This document shows positions 43,601-49,826 of a stretch of DNA of 64,000 nt, piece by piece (the stretch's first letter is position 1; each line of letters begins with the position of its first letter). Made by a program: the position numbers and the translations under genes. This DNA comes from Bordetella genomosp. 13 (lineage in GTDB: Bacteria > Pseudomonadota > Gammaproteobacteria > Burkholderiales > Burkholderiaceae_B). The notes under the pieces were generated by a model. That model saw nothing but the letters and a program-made list of their open reading frames with translations. It was not told the DNA's origin and made no database searches. The stretch covers positions 434,001-498,000 of the forward strand of contig NZ_CP021111.1 of NCBI RefSeq assembly GCF_002119665.1, given 5' to 3'.

Positions 43601-45000
43601 TCATGGTTGGGCAGGCCGCTCGTTCGGGCAGTAGCCTGAACTACGGCGAATCCTCCATCACCAGCCTCGGTCCCGTCGTCCCCGGCGACAGTCGTCCAGG
43701 CGCGAATATCGTCGTGCAGGCAGGTATGGGAAGCCGCAGTGGGGACTGGAATGGCTTCCTCGCTAGATACCTCAACCCTGACAACCTCGCTGATCCGGAG
43801 CGGCCGCTAGCCGATCAGGAAGGCGACGTGGCGCACACCTACGAAGCGGAGTTGGCTGCCTGGCTGGCGGATCGCTATGGCTTTTCTCCGACGGCCGATG
43901 AGTCAACGGCGGAACAGGCGTTGGCCTTCTTCGCGACGCTGCCAGGTGAGCAGCAACGTATCTTCGCCCGCTTTGTCTATTTCTCTGAACTACGGGCAGG
44001 CGGCCGGGAGTACAACGACCAGGATGGCCCGCGCTTTGGCAGCTACTTGCGAGGCCGGAACGCGATCGAGGCGCTTTTCCCCGAGCGGGATCCGGATGGT
44101 AGCCCAGCAGTCTATGGGGGCAATCTGTTCGCCTATGGCGGCGCCGGCATTCATACGAATGCGGGCGGAGACATCCAGGTATTGACGCCGGCAGGCGCCC
44201 AGACCTACGGCGTGGAAGGAGAGGCTCCGCCTTCCACCGCAGGGGTGGTCACTCTGGGACAAGGCGACATTCAGCTCTACTCGCTGGGCAGCATCCTGCT
44301 GGGCCAGAGCCGCATCATGACGACCTTCGGCGGCAGCATCCTGGGATGGTCGGCGGAAGGCGACATCAACGCCGGCCGCGGATCGCGAACTTCGGTGGTC
44401 TACACCCCGCCGCGGCGCATCTACGATGCGTTCGGCAACGTGGCGATTTCGCCTGACGTGCCCGGCACGGGGGCGGGTATCGCAACCTTGGCGCCCATTC
44501 CGGAAGTGCCGCCCGGCGACGTGGACCTGATCGCGCCCCTGGGCACCATCGACGCCGGCGAGGCAGGCATCCGGGTGTCGGGCAACGTGAACATCGCCGC
44601 GCTGCAGGTGGTGAACGCGGCCAACATTCAGACGCAAGGAGAATCCTCCGGCATTCCGGTGGTGGCCGCCGTCAACGTCGGCGCGCTGACGTCGGCCAGC
44701 AGTGCCGCCACCAATGCCGCCAGCGCCGCGCAGGATGCGGTGTCTCGTTCGCGAGCCGCCGCCCAGCGCGCCTTGCCGTCCATCATCAGCGTGCAGATCC
44801 TGGGCTTCGGTGACGGCAGCCAGGCTCCCGCACCGGCGCCTGCGCCTGCGCCTTCGCGTGCGCCGGCCGCCAACGGCCGGGCTACCGGCGAGCCCGTCAG
44901 CTACGACCCGGGCAGCGCAATCCAACTGATGAACAGCCGCTCCGTCGGACAAGCCGGTCAGCCTGCCCTGACCGACAAGGAGCGAGCCAACATGCTGTAA
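31606..45000 (+). CDS. giant filamentous-haemagglutinin-like (TpsA/PdtA-type) surface protein
   Basis: A 4464-residue protein, by far the largest gene of the window. The N-terminus has a basic stretch and a hydrophobic segment (SPLMSALILAGCLGGTAQA), most simply cleaved after AQA, although LAGC also resembles a lipobox. Residues about 125-350 form a haemagglutination-activity (TPS) domain: LDWNSFHVGRN, then NQNGVVFSGSSQVNVRNLVV (about 221-240), the NPNGI-type motif that guides two-partner secretion. The remainder is long beta-helical sequence with Gly/Val/Asp-rich strands. A Cys-containing 52-residue tandem repeat lies at about 3193-3290 and a stretch rich in LPAGT/LPVAATL strands at about 3000-3110. 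The C-terminus (DLIAPLGTIDAGEAGIRVSGNVNIAALQVVNAANIQ, about 4305-4350) resembles the DUF3739 domain of FHA-family proteins, followed by a PA-repeat tail. No TpsB transporter gene is present in the window. Size and setting resemble P. aeruginosa PdtA. Confidence 0.9.
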   Translation: MFSKPTPRPQSNAKKKTPGVAGNYLSPLMSALILAGCLGGTAQAAAPGGGAWFAASGSGKAARAVPRGPAQSATGGQSTARQQAQARLQLSRSIANLNRTANAIAAQQAAQEAARGNAPNADWVRDGVGADGLDRLAGGRWDAGEIDALGVGADGRHKVTITQNKSRAILDWNSFHVGRNTDLKFVQGASDAVLNRVRGADTRPSQIQGTVQGDGTVMVVNQNGVVFSGSSQVNVRNLVVAAANITDQQFENGLYNGADPTFTGAAGQIDVQRGAVIQTMAPSGSTAGGGYVLLLGKQVDNAGTLIAPKGQVALAAGDSFVIRKGQGTEGNQASTTRGNEVVASGAGRVANTGLIYAPIGDITLTASEVRQEGVAVATTSVDVRGTIHLNASTADGKVVLGQDSATAILLADTDTTALDGQRDSLQAPAVDTSDENIIPADRYRRDLSLVEIKSGGTVDFEGGSLTLATGGQIAVDAGARALVRDDAVLDVSGAIGVKVAMESNNLNIWVQGNEQRDAPVNRDSANLNSNELWIDRRSLVYVSAGTNGYESDRWYTAGGLLEVGGYLATSGRGVDQWMAQGGVVSFTGGDVVTRAGSLINLSGGTLDVQSGYIRQSWLRGANGRLYEVSRAPGDVLYEGLYRGYELTSERWQHTRHFYSPLIAPSRRWESGYTVGRDAGTLVIGTRNAVLEGQLVGETFQGQRQTQAAQSGLDGYYQSQRAVARGGSLVVGAYTPYYAKDSGTLQYNLTANENTIQNVVFNGAAEKVAAGLDLDTGLPEDRQGKLYLDTSLIDEAGLGSVRIAARNRISVEDDLRVGNGGDITLYSETVAVNADIVSHGGTILLGNVLHQVSSNRRFEDTILGDVANASVTLAAGATIDASGLWSNLLLDPENLANFPFQEGGNVSIRSTGDVLLAKGSVIDVSSGAAILTDGRYTGGRGGDVTLHSGVNQSAGKGGMLTVDGDIRGYGVAGGGTLSLQSGGTVVVGNELALTADGTLSAGGLLVIGLTLADDYTVGAGEILPTDVTLVRVEAPFVPGGQALPSDAAFIDLVRAAGGTLVAQRLWTIPANVTGTFTGINPNTGRTQVYRAGSTVGVGTIFNTTTSGANNLILPSGMVIPGGVFSVAGRDGVQLPETEVRHSYAAGTAAPEDIVLAAGTLVQPGFALQREARFDVLQLPSGYFNRGFSQYQVAGLTGALVSQGSAVDVAMPVYRRGAGAHRQATVEAPGAALELWMPPLYQEDPVAGTLTRRAGASFSLRAGSTEAAAADLAVVQAIIGRYAVVNVDPGQTIEVRSIGQLTVEGTLRAPGGDILLGEVPLPATTAEPARSEGHGRSIWVGEQAVLDVSGRATLATDTLGRRYGLVDAGGSIVVGGAFDAGQGLADAADLFVVVRPGALLDASGTKATIDVPGLGASEVASAGGDITVASSNGLYLDGTLRAEAGGDSAAGGSLTLALNTPIYRNTADSRVRQARELTLSQWARPSLSLGLDPAAAADQLVYGRAGVAAEQVAAGGFDSVTLASDGLLSFEGDVSLATGYSMNLYARVMSLAEGAAESSRVQLSAPYIHLASYGGELGGDGRLHPTVTGGVSERAPVGMLSINAGRLLQVAGNLTFGGRGGTGASVGLPAEVDRRGFDKLLLSSAGDIRFLGGDLYTPGDLSLAAAQLYPGTGASAALYAGWRGTSAALDPDRVLSVARTTDVIPELPYSVFGRLTLAAANIEQGGVVRAPLGRVELGSETNLRGSRNVSLLAGSLTSVSADGLVMPYGGTKDGQAWQYAGEKINLAGVGSLAAGRVTLTSQHVDVQAGAVIDLSGGGELTGAGFVSGRGGSTDARYHPLVQIGRNGFTLPGLSSNPVYAIVPGVQAPAAPAGGEAGAVDPVVGQQITLGDGVPGLPAGTYTLLPSTYALLPGAFRVEINGLSSIGRPTASHTVRNGSWSAAGRLSIAGTRFQDSLFQQVILTPADVLRSYSQYNETPYSEFVRADAATLGVPRAQIEADAKTLRLALLDREQDSRDLSLRFAGEVRGEAGKGGYGSTLAVTGSTIEILADDAVPSSEYAIALRSSELNRVKVNRLAIGGMPRVAYGQGGNIVRFDGQVAGENVSPADSLVVRSGAQLYAPEVMLIGSGFLDSTNSISVEQGAVINTLGRGAVAYDSADGFIYQPGSTGVVSVSNGLLRWLASEKAGLIKGPSPILIGGCASGACGGSTQLYSEGSIAFVTDNDFQLDDAVRYGTRHLSLAVGAFNIGSGEALAAASARGALTPGLALTQQMMERLLQGDTSTGAPALETLELIAGQSVNFFDTVTLSTLDASGASLLDNLMITTPAIYGYGDSADMALIRTGHLIWNGSGDAPGPVVNGGAGTGTGSLQIEAQKITFGYGTYGQADGVSKLGRMALGFANVNLVASDRVSANNAGTLAIYQSQGEYVSGEGWQYSGGNLNVVTPLWTGESGSTHQITVGGAINVTAPATGAADPSAVTAIGAELSLTAALGLNLDTTVALPSGKLALEADGSVVLGNGATVDVSGRSVTFFDDNDATQYSWGGDVSLRSTNGDVVQASASLIDLSAENNNAGRLTAIALGEAAGSVDLQGAIDGTASGYYDAGGTYVPYLAGAVDIRAQRLGVGAALTDAFSALNQRLNEGQVFGRRSFQLKQGDLVIGNGLRANQIEVSLDAGHLAVTGMVDASGERVGMIRLAGRQGLTLASGAVLDAHGTLLRLDSYGKIVDAPNRAVVELSSGAGLLTMANGARIDLRHGTNDARVAAMPALHDGRALGTLELNAPRIDADGRVDTDAAATYGDIAIDVRGAVDVQGVKSIAVNAVQRYDDAPAGTDEAAGGRPYQIITQAYLDGKHSDSVAFINAALANGTLLNTKLAGLSGGSLRDVFHLRPGVEIVSATPDGDIVISGDLDLSGHRYASLNPATQKTGIYGSGEPGALVIRAGGNLNIYGSVNDGFSPPPDTPDDNGWVLTPGTQGYGGDVVVPGAGVQLAEGTVFPADKTLNYAVPLQALTLPAGTELPVAATLVAGMTLPAGTVVGAEIRDASGRVLAAAGAVLGDALSIPAGAVLGAGMRLPAQAQVEALTWPANVALPVAATLARDVSLPVGALIPSMTNVKLVDGAPLVELRTVSGDRMGRNWAVAKMLPEGSLSWSLRLVAGADLDAADPRLTRPDATGRLVLADTHYGLYKTFQPGGIQVWTQEAIDYWQVDVDWADYGLSGPVKVGDAVADPQEWGFCSDPSVTCGTATHVWTQEGIAGWETDNYWQDYGLSGPPAVGDPVVDPQGWLFCDMPGSCLELPGDTVKAAYPVTQNFSVLRTGTGDLDLIAGGDVAMHSLYGVYTAGASSASRGGAQAGAFNQPRAKGGGGDDTYLNTSMSADPGVGVAYEAVVNGGENSTYGAWYPDGGGNLLLRAGGDFTGDVLASRPGVTTDIDLRPQRGSADLGNWLWRQGSGDTQGVDRIPTSWWINFGTYVRGPDAELTNTLTGVPYEDRYLVGAIPELVGFTGVGTLGGGNLTVQVSGDAGLISRRGDAPGSTDPQRSAGLILAVGSTGRVLDNGDVLMSGGGDLRLDLGGALNPGLAARSSTGSRNSEASPFDYRRQNLDLNGVLANLRGSVRVQAGSLGGIALSYFRSSGVQVDQRETRAFDPYSASLGAATGGPVIMLGDSAASLSSRGDLVLSGAGDPGRVALPVSMPYSQNGGERQAGGYGWFSLWTDNTAIRLFSAGGDVTPSVQIAAVEASGLVAAERNYSATDGRFVWPGQLSTVAANGSIFIGPSALGQASASEYNAAYSLLLAPSRNGRLEVLAGDSIYAGGYVVSRSAAPMSALPTPLDPAFGVFRANDGGLTAIHNLDAQAIRPTVGRFPIFAFGPNTATSLVSTASPVRFYAREGDILGLGTGEVLAFSSGGRAGQTWYEGLGPVWMRAGGDIVRSGTLLSESVAIPSEIKQTPSSTNLGSASSTGNLFIHSNANDVSIVEAGGEILFSNFMVAGPGTLEISAGGNIVMVGQAARSGSSLNYGESSITSLGPVVPGDSRPGANIVVQAGMGSRSGDWNGFLARYLNPDNLADPERPLADQEGDVAHTYEAELAAWLADRYGFSPTADESTAEQALAFFATLPGEQQRIFARFVYFSELRAGGREYNDQDGPRFGSYLRGRNAIEALFPERDPDGSPAVYGGNLFAYGGAGIHTNAGGDIQVLTPAGAQTYGVEGEAPPSTAGVVTLGQGDIQLYSLGSILLGQSRIMTTFGGSILGWSAEGDINAGRGSRTSVVYTPPRRIYDAFGNVAISPDVPGTGAGIATLAPIPEVPPGDVDLIAPLGTIDAGEAGIRVSGNVNIAALQVVNAANIQTQGESSGIPVVAAVNVGALTSASSAATNAASAAQDAVSRSRAAAQRALPSIISVQILGFGDGSQAPAPAPAPAPSRAPAANGRATGEPVSYDPGSAIQLMNSRSVGQAGQPALTDKERANML
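41182..41480 (+). repeat. tandem 52-residue coding repeat within the giant protein gene
   Basis: Unit 1 (41182-41337) and unit 2 (41338 to about 41480) encode VWTQEAIDYW...DYGLSGPVKVGDAVADPQEWGFC and VWTQEGIAGWE...DYGLSGPPAVGDPVVDPQGWLFC. Each unit ends with two cysteines a few residues apart, rare in the rest of this Cys-poor protein. Confidence 0.85.
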
Positions 45001-45046
45001 GTGTCCGTGGGTTGGCGCCGCACAACGGCGCAGGCACACAGTCCTC

Positions 45047-45081
45047 AAGGGGCCACTTCCGTACGGCGGGCGTGGCCCCTT
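45047..45081 (+). terminator. stem-loop after the giant gene
   Basis: A perfect 10-base inverted repeat AAGGGGCCAC/GTGGCCCCTT (45047-45056 with 45072-45081) lies between the convergent giant gene and gspJ. The T tract after it is poor, so it may be a weak or bidirectional terminator. Confidence 0.55.
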
Positions 45082-45160
45082 GCCCTGTTGTCCCTCCTCC
45101 GCGAACAGCCACGTACGCCGCGATAAGCAGCGCCGCTTCACCGCTTAAGGCTTCAGCGCT

Positions 45161-45868
45161 TCAGTTCAGCGCGATCACGCGGCGGTATTGCAACGCAGGT
45201 CCGGCGCTGCGGCGTACGCTGACCAGCACATCGAGGCCCGTGGCAGGCTTGGGCACGGCGCGGATGGTTGGCAGGGATCGCCATCCTTGTCCTGGTTCAT
45301 AGGCCCGCATATCGAAATTGGCGACGCCCTCGACCACGGCCACTCGATCCGCGGCCGACGGGGCCGGCAACGGATATGCGGAAGAGGCTTCGCCCGCGGC
45401 ACGGTACAACGTACCGCCTTGCAGCCACCATTGCACCCGCTGCCACTGGCCCGGCCGGGCGGCCGCGGCGCGCACCACCTCGAACGTGAAGGCGCCCTGA
45501 AGGCCGCGTCGCGCGCTGAGTCCTGCCGGCAGCAAGGGCATCATGGGCGTGCCGGGCTTGGCGGTCTGAGGGGCGCCGCCTGCGTCGCCCTGCGACTCGC
45601 TGCCTTCGCCTTCGCCGTCGGCGGCCAAGGCCTCGGTGGCCGCAGATGGCAGCTCCACCGTGGCCCGCCATGTCAGATCCATCTCGATCTGCTGCAGGGC
45701 CCGCGTCGTCCGCGCGGTTTCTTCCATGCGCGCCTGCAGTCGGTCGTTGGTGCGCGTCATGCTGTCCAGGCCGCGCCATGCGATCAGACTGATCAAGGCC
45801 ATGATGAGCACGGCGATCATGACCTCGATCAGCGTGAATCCGGCCTGGCATCGACGCGGGCGATTCAT
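45161..45868 (-). CDS. gspJ: type II secretion minor pseudopilin GspJ (HxcW-like)
   Basis: Tip-complex pseudopilin of 235 residues. The prepilin site is QAG before FTLIEVMIAVLIMALISLIAWRGLDSM, with Glu at +5 and the WRGLD segment typical of GspJ. The C-terminal domain holds LEGVANFDMRAYEPGQGWRS-like strands. It is the last gene of the minus-strand H-I-J operon, overlapping gspI by four bases, and runs convergently to the giant gene. Confidence 0.93.
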   Translation of the reverse strand: MNRPRRCQAGFTLIEVMIAVLIMALISLIAWRGLDSMTRTNDRLQARMEETARTTRALQQIEMDLTWRATVELPSAATEALAADGEGEGSESQGDAGGAPQTAKPGTPMMPLLPAGLSARRGLQGAFTFEVVRAAAARPGQWQRVQWWLQGGTLYRAAGEASSAYPLPAPSAADRVAVVEGVANFDMRAYEPGQGWRSLPTIRAVPKPATGLDVLVSVRRSAGPALQYRRVIALN

Positions 45869-46260
45869 CGGGGCGGCTCGGCAAGTTGAGTCTGTACGCT
45901 GGCCAGCCGCTGGCTGCTGTTGCGGCCCACGTAGACCTCGGCCGTCACGGCCCGCATCCCCTGTTGCACCGGCCCGATCTGCACGCGGCATACAAAGGCC
46001 TGGTCCGCCTGGGGGCAGTCGATGACCTGCACGCCCGGCGCCTGCGGCGTGCCCAGCTGCGTAAGCGCGATGGCGTTCTCGGCGGACAGCATGGCCAGGG
46101 AACGCTGCTCCAGTCCGCCCAGGTTGCTGGTGGCCTGGCTGGTGGTGCGCACGAACGCAGCCAGCGCCACGCTGATGATGGCCAGCGCGATCAGCACCTC
46201 GACCAGGGTGAATCCGGTTTGCCGGCTTGCACGTAGAAGCGGATGGGGGAATCTTTTCAT
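45865..46260 (-). CDS. gspI: type II secretion minor pseudopilin GspI (HxcV-like)
   Basis: Initiator pseudopilin of the tip complex, 131 residues. The leader MKRFPHPLLRASRQTG precedes FTLVEVLIALAIISVALAAFVRTTSQ, with Glu +5. The short C-terminal domain contains LSAENAIALTQLG and a conserved-looking Cys pair. The start codon overlaps the gspH stop by one base, so H, I and J are one coupled unit. Confidence 0.93.
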   Translation of the reverse strand: MKRFPHPLLRASRQTGFTLVEVLIALAIISVALAAFVRTTSQATSNLGGLEQRSLAMLSAENAIALTQLGTPQAPGVQVIDCPQADQAFVCRVQIGPVQQGMRAVTAEVYVGRNSSQRLASVQTQLAEPPR

Positions 46261-46797
46261 CACTGCACCTGGAATCCGCCGGTGGCGTCGCGGATGAGTT
46301 CGACCGTATGGTCGCCGCTGTGCAGTTCCAGGCGCAGCGGCTCGCCGACCCATTCCGAAGTAAGCAGGACTGGTCCTACAGGCGACACGGTGACGGTGCC
46401 GGTACGCCATTGCCGGGGACGCAGCACGTCATCGCGTTCGAACTGGTCCAGGGCGCCTGCGGTGGACACCGCAGGGACGACGCTGCCTGGCACCGCGGTC
46501 CAGGTTCCACGCATGAACGCATAGCCGTCGCCGCGGGCCTGCCAGACGATCACGCGGCCGTCCAGCCGCACCTGCTGCTGGGCCGCGGTCATGCGTTGCG
46601 CCAGCTCGCGCGCATCCAGTCGCAGCGTGCTGCCCGCCGTGGGCGCGATGCTGACACTGATCGTGCCTGCAATGATGCCTATGATCACCAGCACCACCAT
46701 CACTTCGATCAGAGAGAACCCGCGTTGGACAGGATGGATACGCTTCACGGCATTGGTGCTGCACAGTGATCGGATGCCGCAGATCATAAGCACACAA
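46260..46797 (-). CDS. gspH: type II secretion minor pseudopilin GspH (HxcU-like)
   Basis: Minor pseudopilin of about 178 residues. The cleavage site is QRG before FSLIEVMVVLVIIGIIAGTISVSIAP, with Glu +5; the C-terminal part fits GspH (LRLDARELAQRMTAAQQQVRLDGRVIVW). The start is uncertain: ATG at 46797 gives a 26-residue leader with two cysteines, whereas GTG at 46748 gives a shorter, more typical leader (KRIHPVQRG); neither has a clear Shine-Dalgarno. It is divergent from gspC, with the shared promoter region at 46798-46886. Confidence 0.9.
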
Positions 46798-46886
46798 TGT
46801 GGCGTTGCAATGAAAGTCCAACATGAGTCTGCTAAAGCTATCGCCCATAGCGCCGCATTCGCGTCGCGCATCCAAGGACGCCTGCC

Positions 46887-47351
46887 ATGATGTCTGCCAT
46901 GGAACGCATCGGCTTCTCGACGCGTGCAATCTCGTCCCGCCGGCTCGCGCACCTGACGGGCGCGGCGGCATGTGCGGCAAGCCTGCTGTTCTGGGGATAT
47001 ATCCTGCGTTCCCCGCAGGCGCAGTCGCCGGTGGCGCAGGCCGCCGCCGCTCCGGCCGCGGACCCGGCCAGCGAAGTGGTGGCAGCCTGGTTGGGGGCAG
47101 GAGAGGTCCGTCTGGACGCGCGGGTACTGGGATTGGCGCGAAGCGTCGATGGCCGCGCTGTCGCGCTGGTCAGCGTCAACGGCGCGCCGCCGAAGGCGGT
47201 GATGGCCGGCGAGCCGCTTATGGAAGGCGTGGTGGTGAGGTCCATCGACGTCGGGACGGTGACGCTCGAGCGCGGTGGCTCCCTCTTGCGTCTGGCTGTG
47301 CCCAAGCGCGAAGACGCCAGCGGCAAAAACGGCATCGTGCGCGTGCCTTGA
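46887..47351 (+). CDS. gspC: type II secretion inner-membrane coupling protein GspC (HxcP-like)
   Basis: Connects the inner-membrane platform to the secretin. It has 154 residues, short for GspC (about 270-300) because there is no PDZ or coiled-coil domain after the homology region; this matches the compact HxcP type. There is one membrane helix (about residues 24-41) and a periplasmic HR domain (VRLDARVLGLARSVDGRAVALVSVNGAPPKAVMAGEPLMEGVVVRSI). It is divergent from gspH-I-J and first in the rightward series that continues with the Phd/DUF772 genes. Confidence 0.9.
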   Translation: MMSAMERIGFSTRAISSRRLAHLTGAAACAASLLFWGYILRSPQAQSPVAQAAAAPAADPASEVVAAWLGAGEVRLDARVLGLARSVDGRAVALVSVNGAPPKAVMAGEPLMEGVVVRSIDVGTVTLERGGSLLRLAVPKREDASGKNGIVRVP

Positions 47352-47636
47352 CGGGGCGTATGCGTTGTCCTACGGAACATTCGTCATTGCCGCGTCATTC
47401 CTGCTTGATACAAAGGCGGCTGCTGATTGCAACATGGCGCGGCATGCCGTTCGCCGCACTTCGGGTGACAAACGCGTGCGGCGTCACGGCACACAGCACG
47501 TATGCACGTCCGCCGGTCTGCGCAACGTAAGCCGGGCAGCCGACGCATTGGATGCTCGTCTGACCACCACGCTGCGCGATTCCAACACCGCATCGGCCGC
47601 AGGCAGCCTGTCATATGCACCGACAAGGAACGAGAC

Positions 47637-48299
47637 ATGAAGAGCACGCGGGCGGCCGTATGCGCCGATAGAATGGTCTCCATGAGCCGGCTGGTGAACG
47701 ATCTGTCCAGCTGGGCTCACAAGGCACGGGAAGAGGGGCCTGTGCTGATCATGCGTTATGAAGAGCCGTGGGTATGCCTGGTGGACTATCACGCCTGGCT
47801 GCAGATCGACGCGCTGCAAACGTACCGTCCTCCCGAGGGCCACCCGCTTGTCGGATTGCGCAGGGCCATCGATACCTTGCTGGCATACGAGGCGGCACTC
47901 GTGCTGGCACTGGCCGAACGGTCCCAGTCCAGGATGCCGGGGCAGATGCTGATTCGTGCCTGGCTGCTGCAGATCGTCTATTCCGTGGGCGGCGCAGACA
48001 CGTTGCGCGAAGGCCTGGCGTACAACATGCGCTGGCGCTGGTTTGTCGGGTACGACTACGCGTCCCAGCAGTTGCCTGCCGTCGAGGCGTTCGTGCAGGA
48101 CATGGCCATGGTCAGCGCGGACCCACGGATCATCGAGATCGTGTTCCGGTGCCTGGACCACAGTTCCATCATCGACGCCGGCGTCAGCGAGTTCAGCGTG
48201 AACACGGGCTTGATCCAGGCCCTGCGTGCACGCAGCGCGCTCGACGCGACGGCGGCGGGCGGCGACAAGCCGGTCGGCGGCGCACAGCCGCCCCAATGA
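47637..48299 (+). CDS. Phd/YefM-like plus transposase-N-terminal-like (DUF772) fusion, copy 1 (PhdA-like)
   Basis: A 220-residue protein of no assured function. Residues about 16-60 (MSRLVNDLSSWAHKAREEGPVLIMRYEEPWVCLVDYHAWLQI) have the layout of a Phd/YefM antitoxin DNA-binding domain. Residues about 69-145 (HPLVGLRRAIDTLL ... LIRAWLLQIVYSVGG ... GLAYNMRWRWFVGYD) match the N-terminal DUF772 domain of IS5/IS1182-type transposases. There is no DDE catalytic domain and no inverted repeats, so this is a domesticated chimera, not an insertion sequence. AAGGAA lies 8 bases before the ATG. The P. aeruginosa gene phdA sits next to pdtA; this may be its counterpart. A regulatory role is plausible but unproven. 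Confidence 0.75.
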   Translation: MKSTRAAVCADRMVSMSRLVNDLSSWAHKAREEGPVLIMRYEEPWVCLVDYHAWLQIDALQTYRPPEGHPLVGLRRAIDTLLAYEAALVLALAERSQSRMPGQMLIRAWLLQIVYSVGGADTLREGLAYNMRWRWFVGYDYASQQLPAVEAFVQDMAMVSADPRIIEIVFRCLDHSSIIDAGVSEFSVNTGLIQALRARSALDATAAGGDKPVGGAQPPQ

Positions 48300-48368
48300 C
48301 GTAGTACTTTCCTGATAGCGCTCGCGGGCCTTGCCCGCAGCGCGGCGTGCCAAGGCCGCGGAAGACCG

Positions 48369-48977
48369 ATGCAATCCCGTAAAAGCCGATACGTCGTGAC
48401 GGTGGAGGACCTGCAAGACCGTTTCCTCGAGATCGCGGAGATCGCCGCGCGCCAGGAGGTGTGGGTCGAAGGGCGGGACGGAAGGCCGGCGTACCTCATG
48501 GTTTCGCACAGCGCCTTGCAGCAGCGGATCGCGCCCATGCTGCGGACTATTCCGGCCGATCACCCGCTTGCCGCAGTGCGCAGGCACATCGATGCCGTGG
48601 TCGATCCGCAACTGCTGGGCGACATCGGGCAGACTCGTGACGAGATTTCGGTGCGGGATGCGGATGCGATGCTGCGCCTGGTGGCGTTCCGCGCCCTGGT
48701 ACTGCAGATCCTGTATTCCTTTCGTACGCAGCGGTGCCTGGCGGAAGACGTGGCCTACAACCTGCTGTTTCGATGGTTCTATGGCGACCAGTACCTGCTT
48801 TACGTTCCGCCGTGCGCAGCCGAGATCGAGGCAACGCTGGCCGAACTGAAAGACGAGGTCGACGTCGGAAATCTGCTGTTGGGCGCGATAGCCGTGGCCG
48901 AGCGCGCCATGTCGCCCGACGCTGCGCACTTCACGATCCATGGCGAGCTGGTGGCGCAGTGGTGTCCGCCTCACTGA
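48369..48977 (+). CDS. Phd/YefM-like plus transposase-N-terminal-like (DUF772) fusion, copy 2 (PhdA-like)
   Basis: A 202-residue paralogue of the preceding gene. Residues about 7-55 (YVVTVEDLQDRFLEIAEIAARQEVWVEGRDGRPAYLMVS) form the Phd/YefM-like part. Residues about 65-140 form the DUF772-like part, with the best match to transposases: LRLVAFRALVLQILYSFRT followed by LAEDVAYNLLFRWFYGDQ. It starts 70 bases after copy 1 with GGAAG before the ATG, so both are probably co-transcribed. No toxin gene lies next to either, unlike a classical toxin-antitoxin pair. Confidence 0.75.
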   Translation: MQSRKSRYVVTVEDLQDRFLEIAEIAARQEVWVEGRDGRPAYLMVSHSALQQRIAPMLRTIPADHPLAAVRRHIDAVVDPQLLGDIGQTRDEISVRDADAMLRLVAFRALVLQILYSFRTQRCLAEDVAYNLLFRWFYGDQYLLYVPPCAAEIEATLAELKDEVDVGNLLLGAIAVAERAMSPDAAHFTIHGELVAQWCPPH

Positions 48978-49162
48978 GCGGTGGCGGGTAACAAATTCAT
49001 GTTGCAGAAAGCGGTCGGTTTTTTTCGGCTGGAACCGTCTTAGCGCAGAACCGCATCCATCGGCTTTTGGGCTTTAGGGTTGCCGGTTGAATGGCCCCGA
49101 ATGGGTCTGGTGCAACGCGCGGGCAGCCTGTCTCCTGGCGCATGGAACTACGGTGCAAACGG

Positions 49163-49672
49163 ATGACGACGCGACCCGGACAGGAGCCATTGGAAGTTGC
49201 GCTGGTGCGGCACTATGACGACCTGCTGCAGCGCCTCACGCATCGGCTCGGGTGCCGCGACCTGGCCGCCGACGCATTGCACGATACGTGGCTGCGGCTG
49301 GCCGAGCGGCCGCAATGCGCGCCCATCATCGATGCGCGGGCCTACGTCTATCGCATGGCCTACAACCGCGCGGTCGACATCACACGCGATCACCGGCTGC
49401 GCCGCGGGCTGGAAGTGGCCGACGAGTCCGCGCCGTGGGATGACATCGCCGATTCGTCTCCCGGGCCCGAGCATCTGGCCCAGGTCCGCAATGAACTAGG
49501 ACGAGTCCTACGGGCGATAGGCCGATTGCCGCGGCGTCGGCAGGCCATCTGCCTCGATGTCTGGGTGCAGGACTGTCCTAGGCATGAAGTGGCCCAGCGC
49601 TTCGGCGTCACGGTGGGCATGGTCTTTCGCGAAATCAACGCCGCCCGGCGAGACGCCTGTTCCCTCGTCTAG
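49163..49672 (+). CDS. ECF (FecI-like) RNA polymerase sigma factor 1
   Basis: Group IV sigma factor of about 169 residues. Region 2 (LVRHYDDLLQRLTHRLGCRDLAADALHDTWLRLAERP ... ARAYVYRMAYNRAVDITRDHRLRR) binds core polymerase and the -10 element. Region 4 (LPRRRQAICLDVWVQDCPRHEVAQRFGVTVGMVFREINAARRD) is the -35-reading helix-turn-helix. In-frame ATGs at 49142 and 49091 are possible alternative starts; none has a clear Shine-Dalgarno. It is followed by the STN-TonB gene and a second sigma gene. FecI-like factors usually direct a small regulon under control of a FecR protein; the only FecR here is encoded after the second sigma gene. Confidence 0.85.
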   Translation: MTTRPGQEPLEVALVRHYDDLLQRLTHRLGCRDLAADALHDTWLRLAERPQCAPIIDARAYVYRMAYNRAVDITRDHRLRRGLEVADESAPWDDIADSSPGPEHLAQVRNELGRVLRAIGRLPRRRQAICLDVWVQDCPRHEVAQRFGVTVGMVFREINAARRDACSLV

Positions 49673-49826
49673 CTGCCGCTTCGGCAGCAAGCAGTGCGGC
49701 GCGGCCCAGGGCCAGTGTGGGCCACTGCACGTCACAGAACTGACATATGTCGGGGGTAACGTGTGCGCCAGCTAGATGCCGCTTCAAGCGGTACGTAATG
49801 GCTGGTCGCCTGCACGCATCTGGCAC

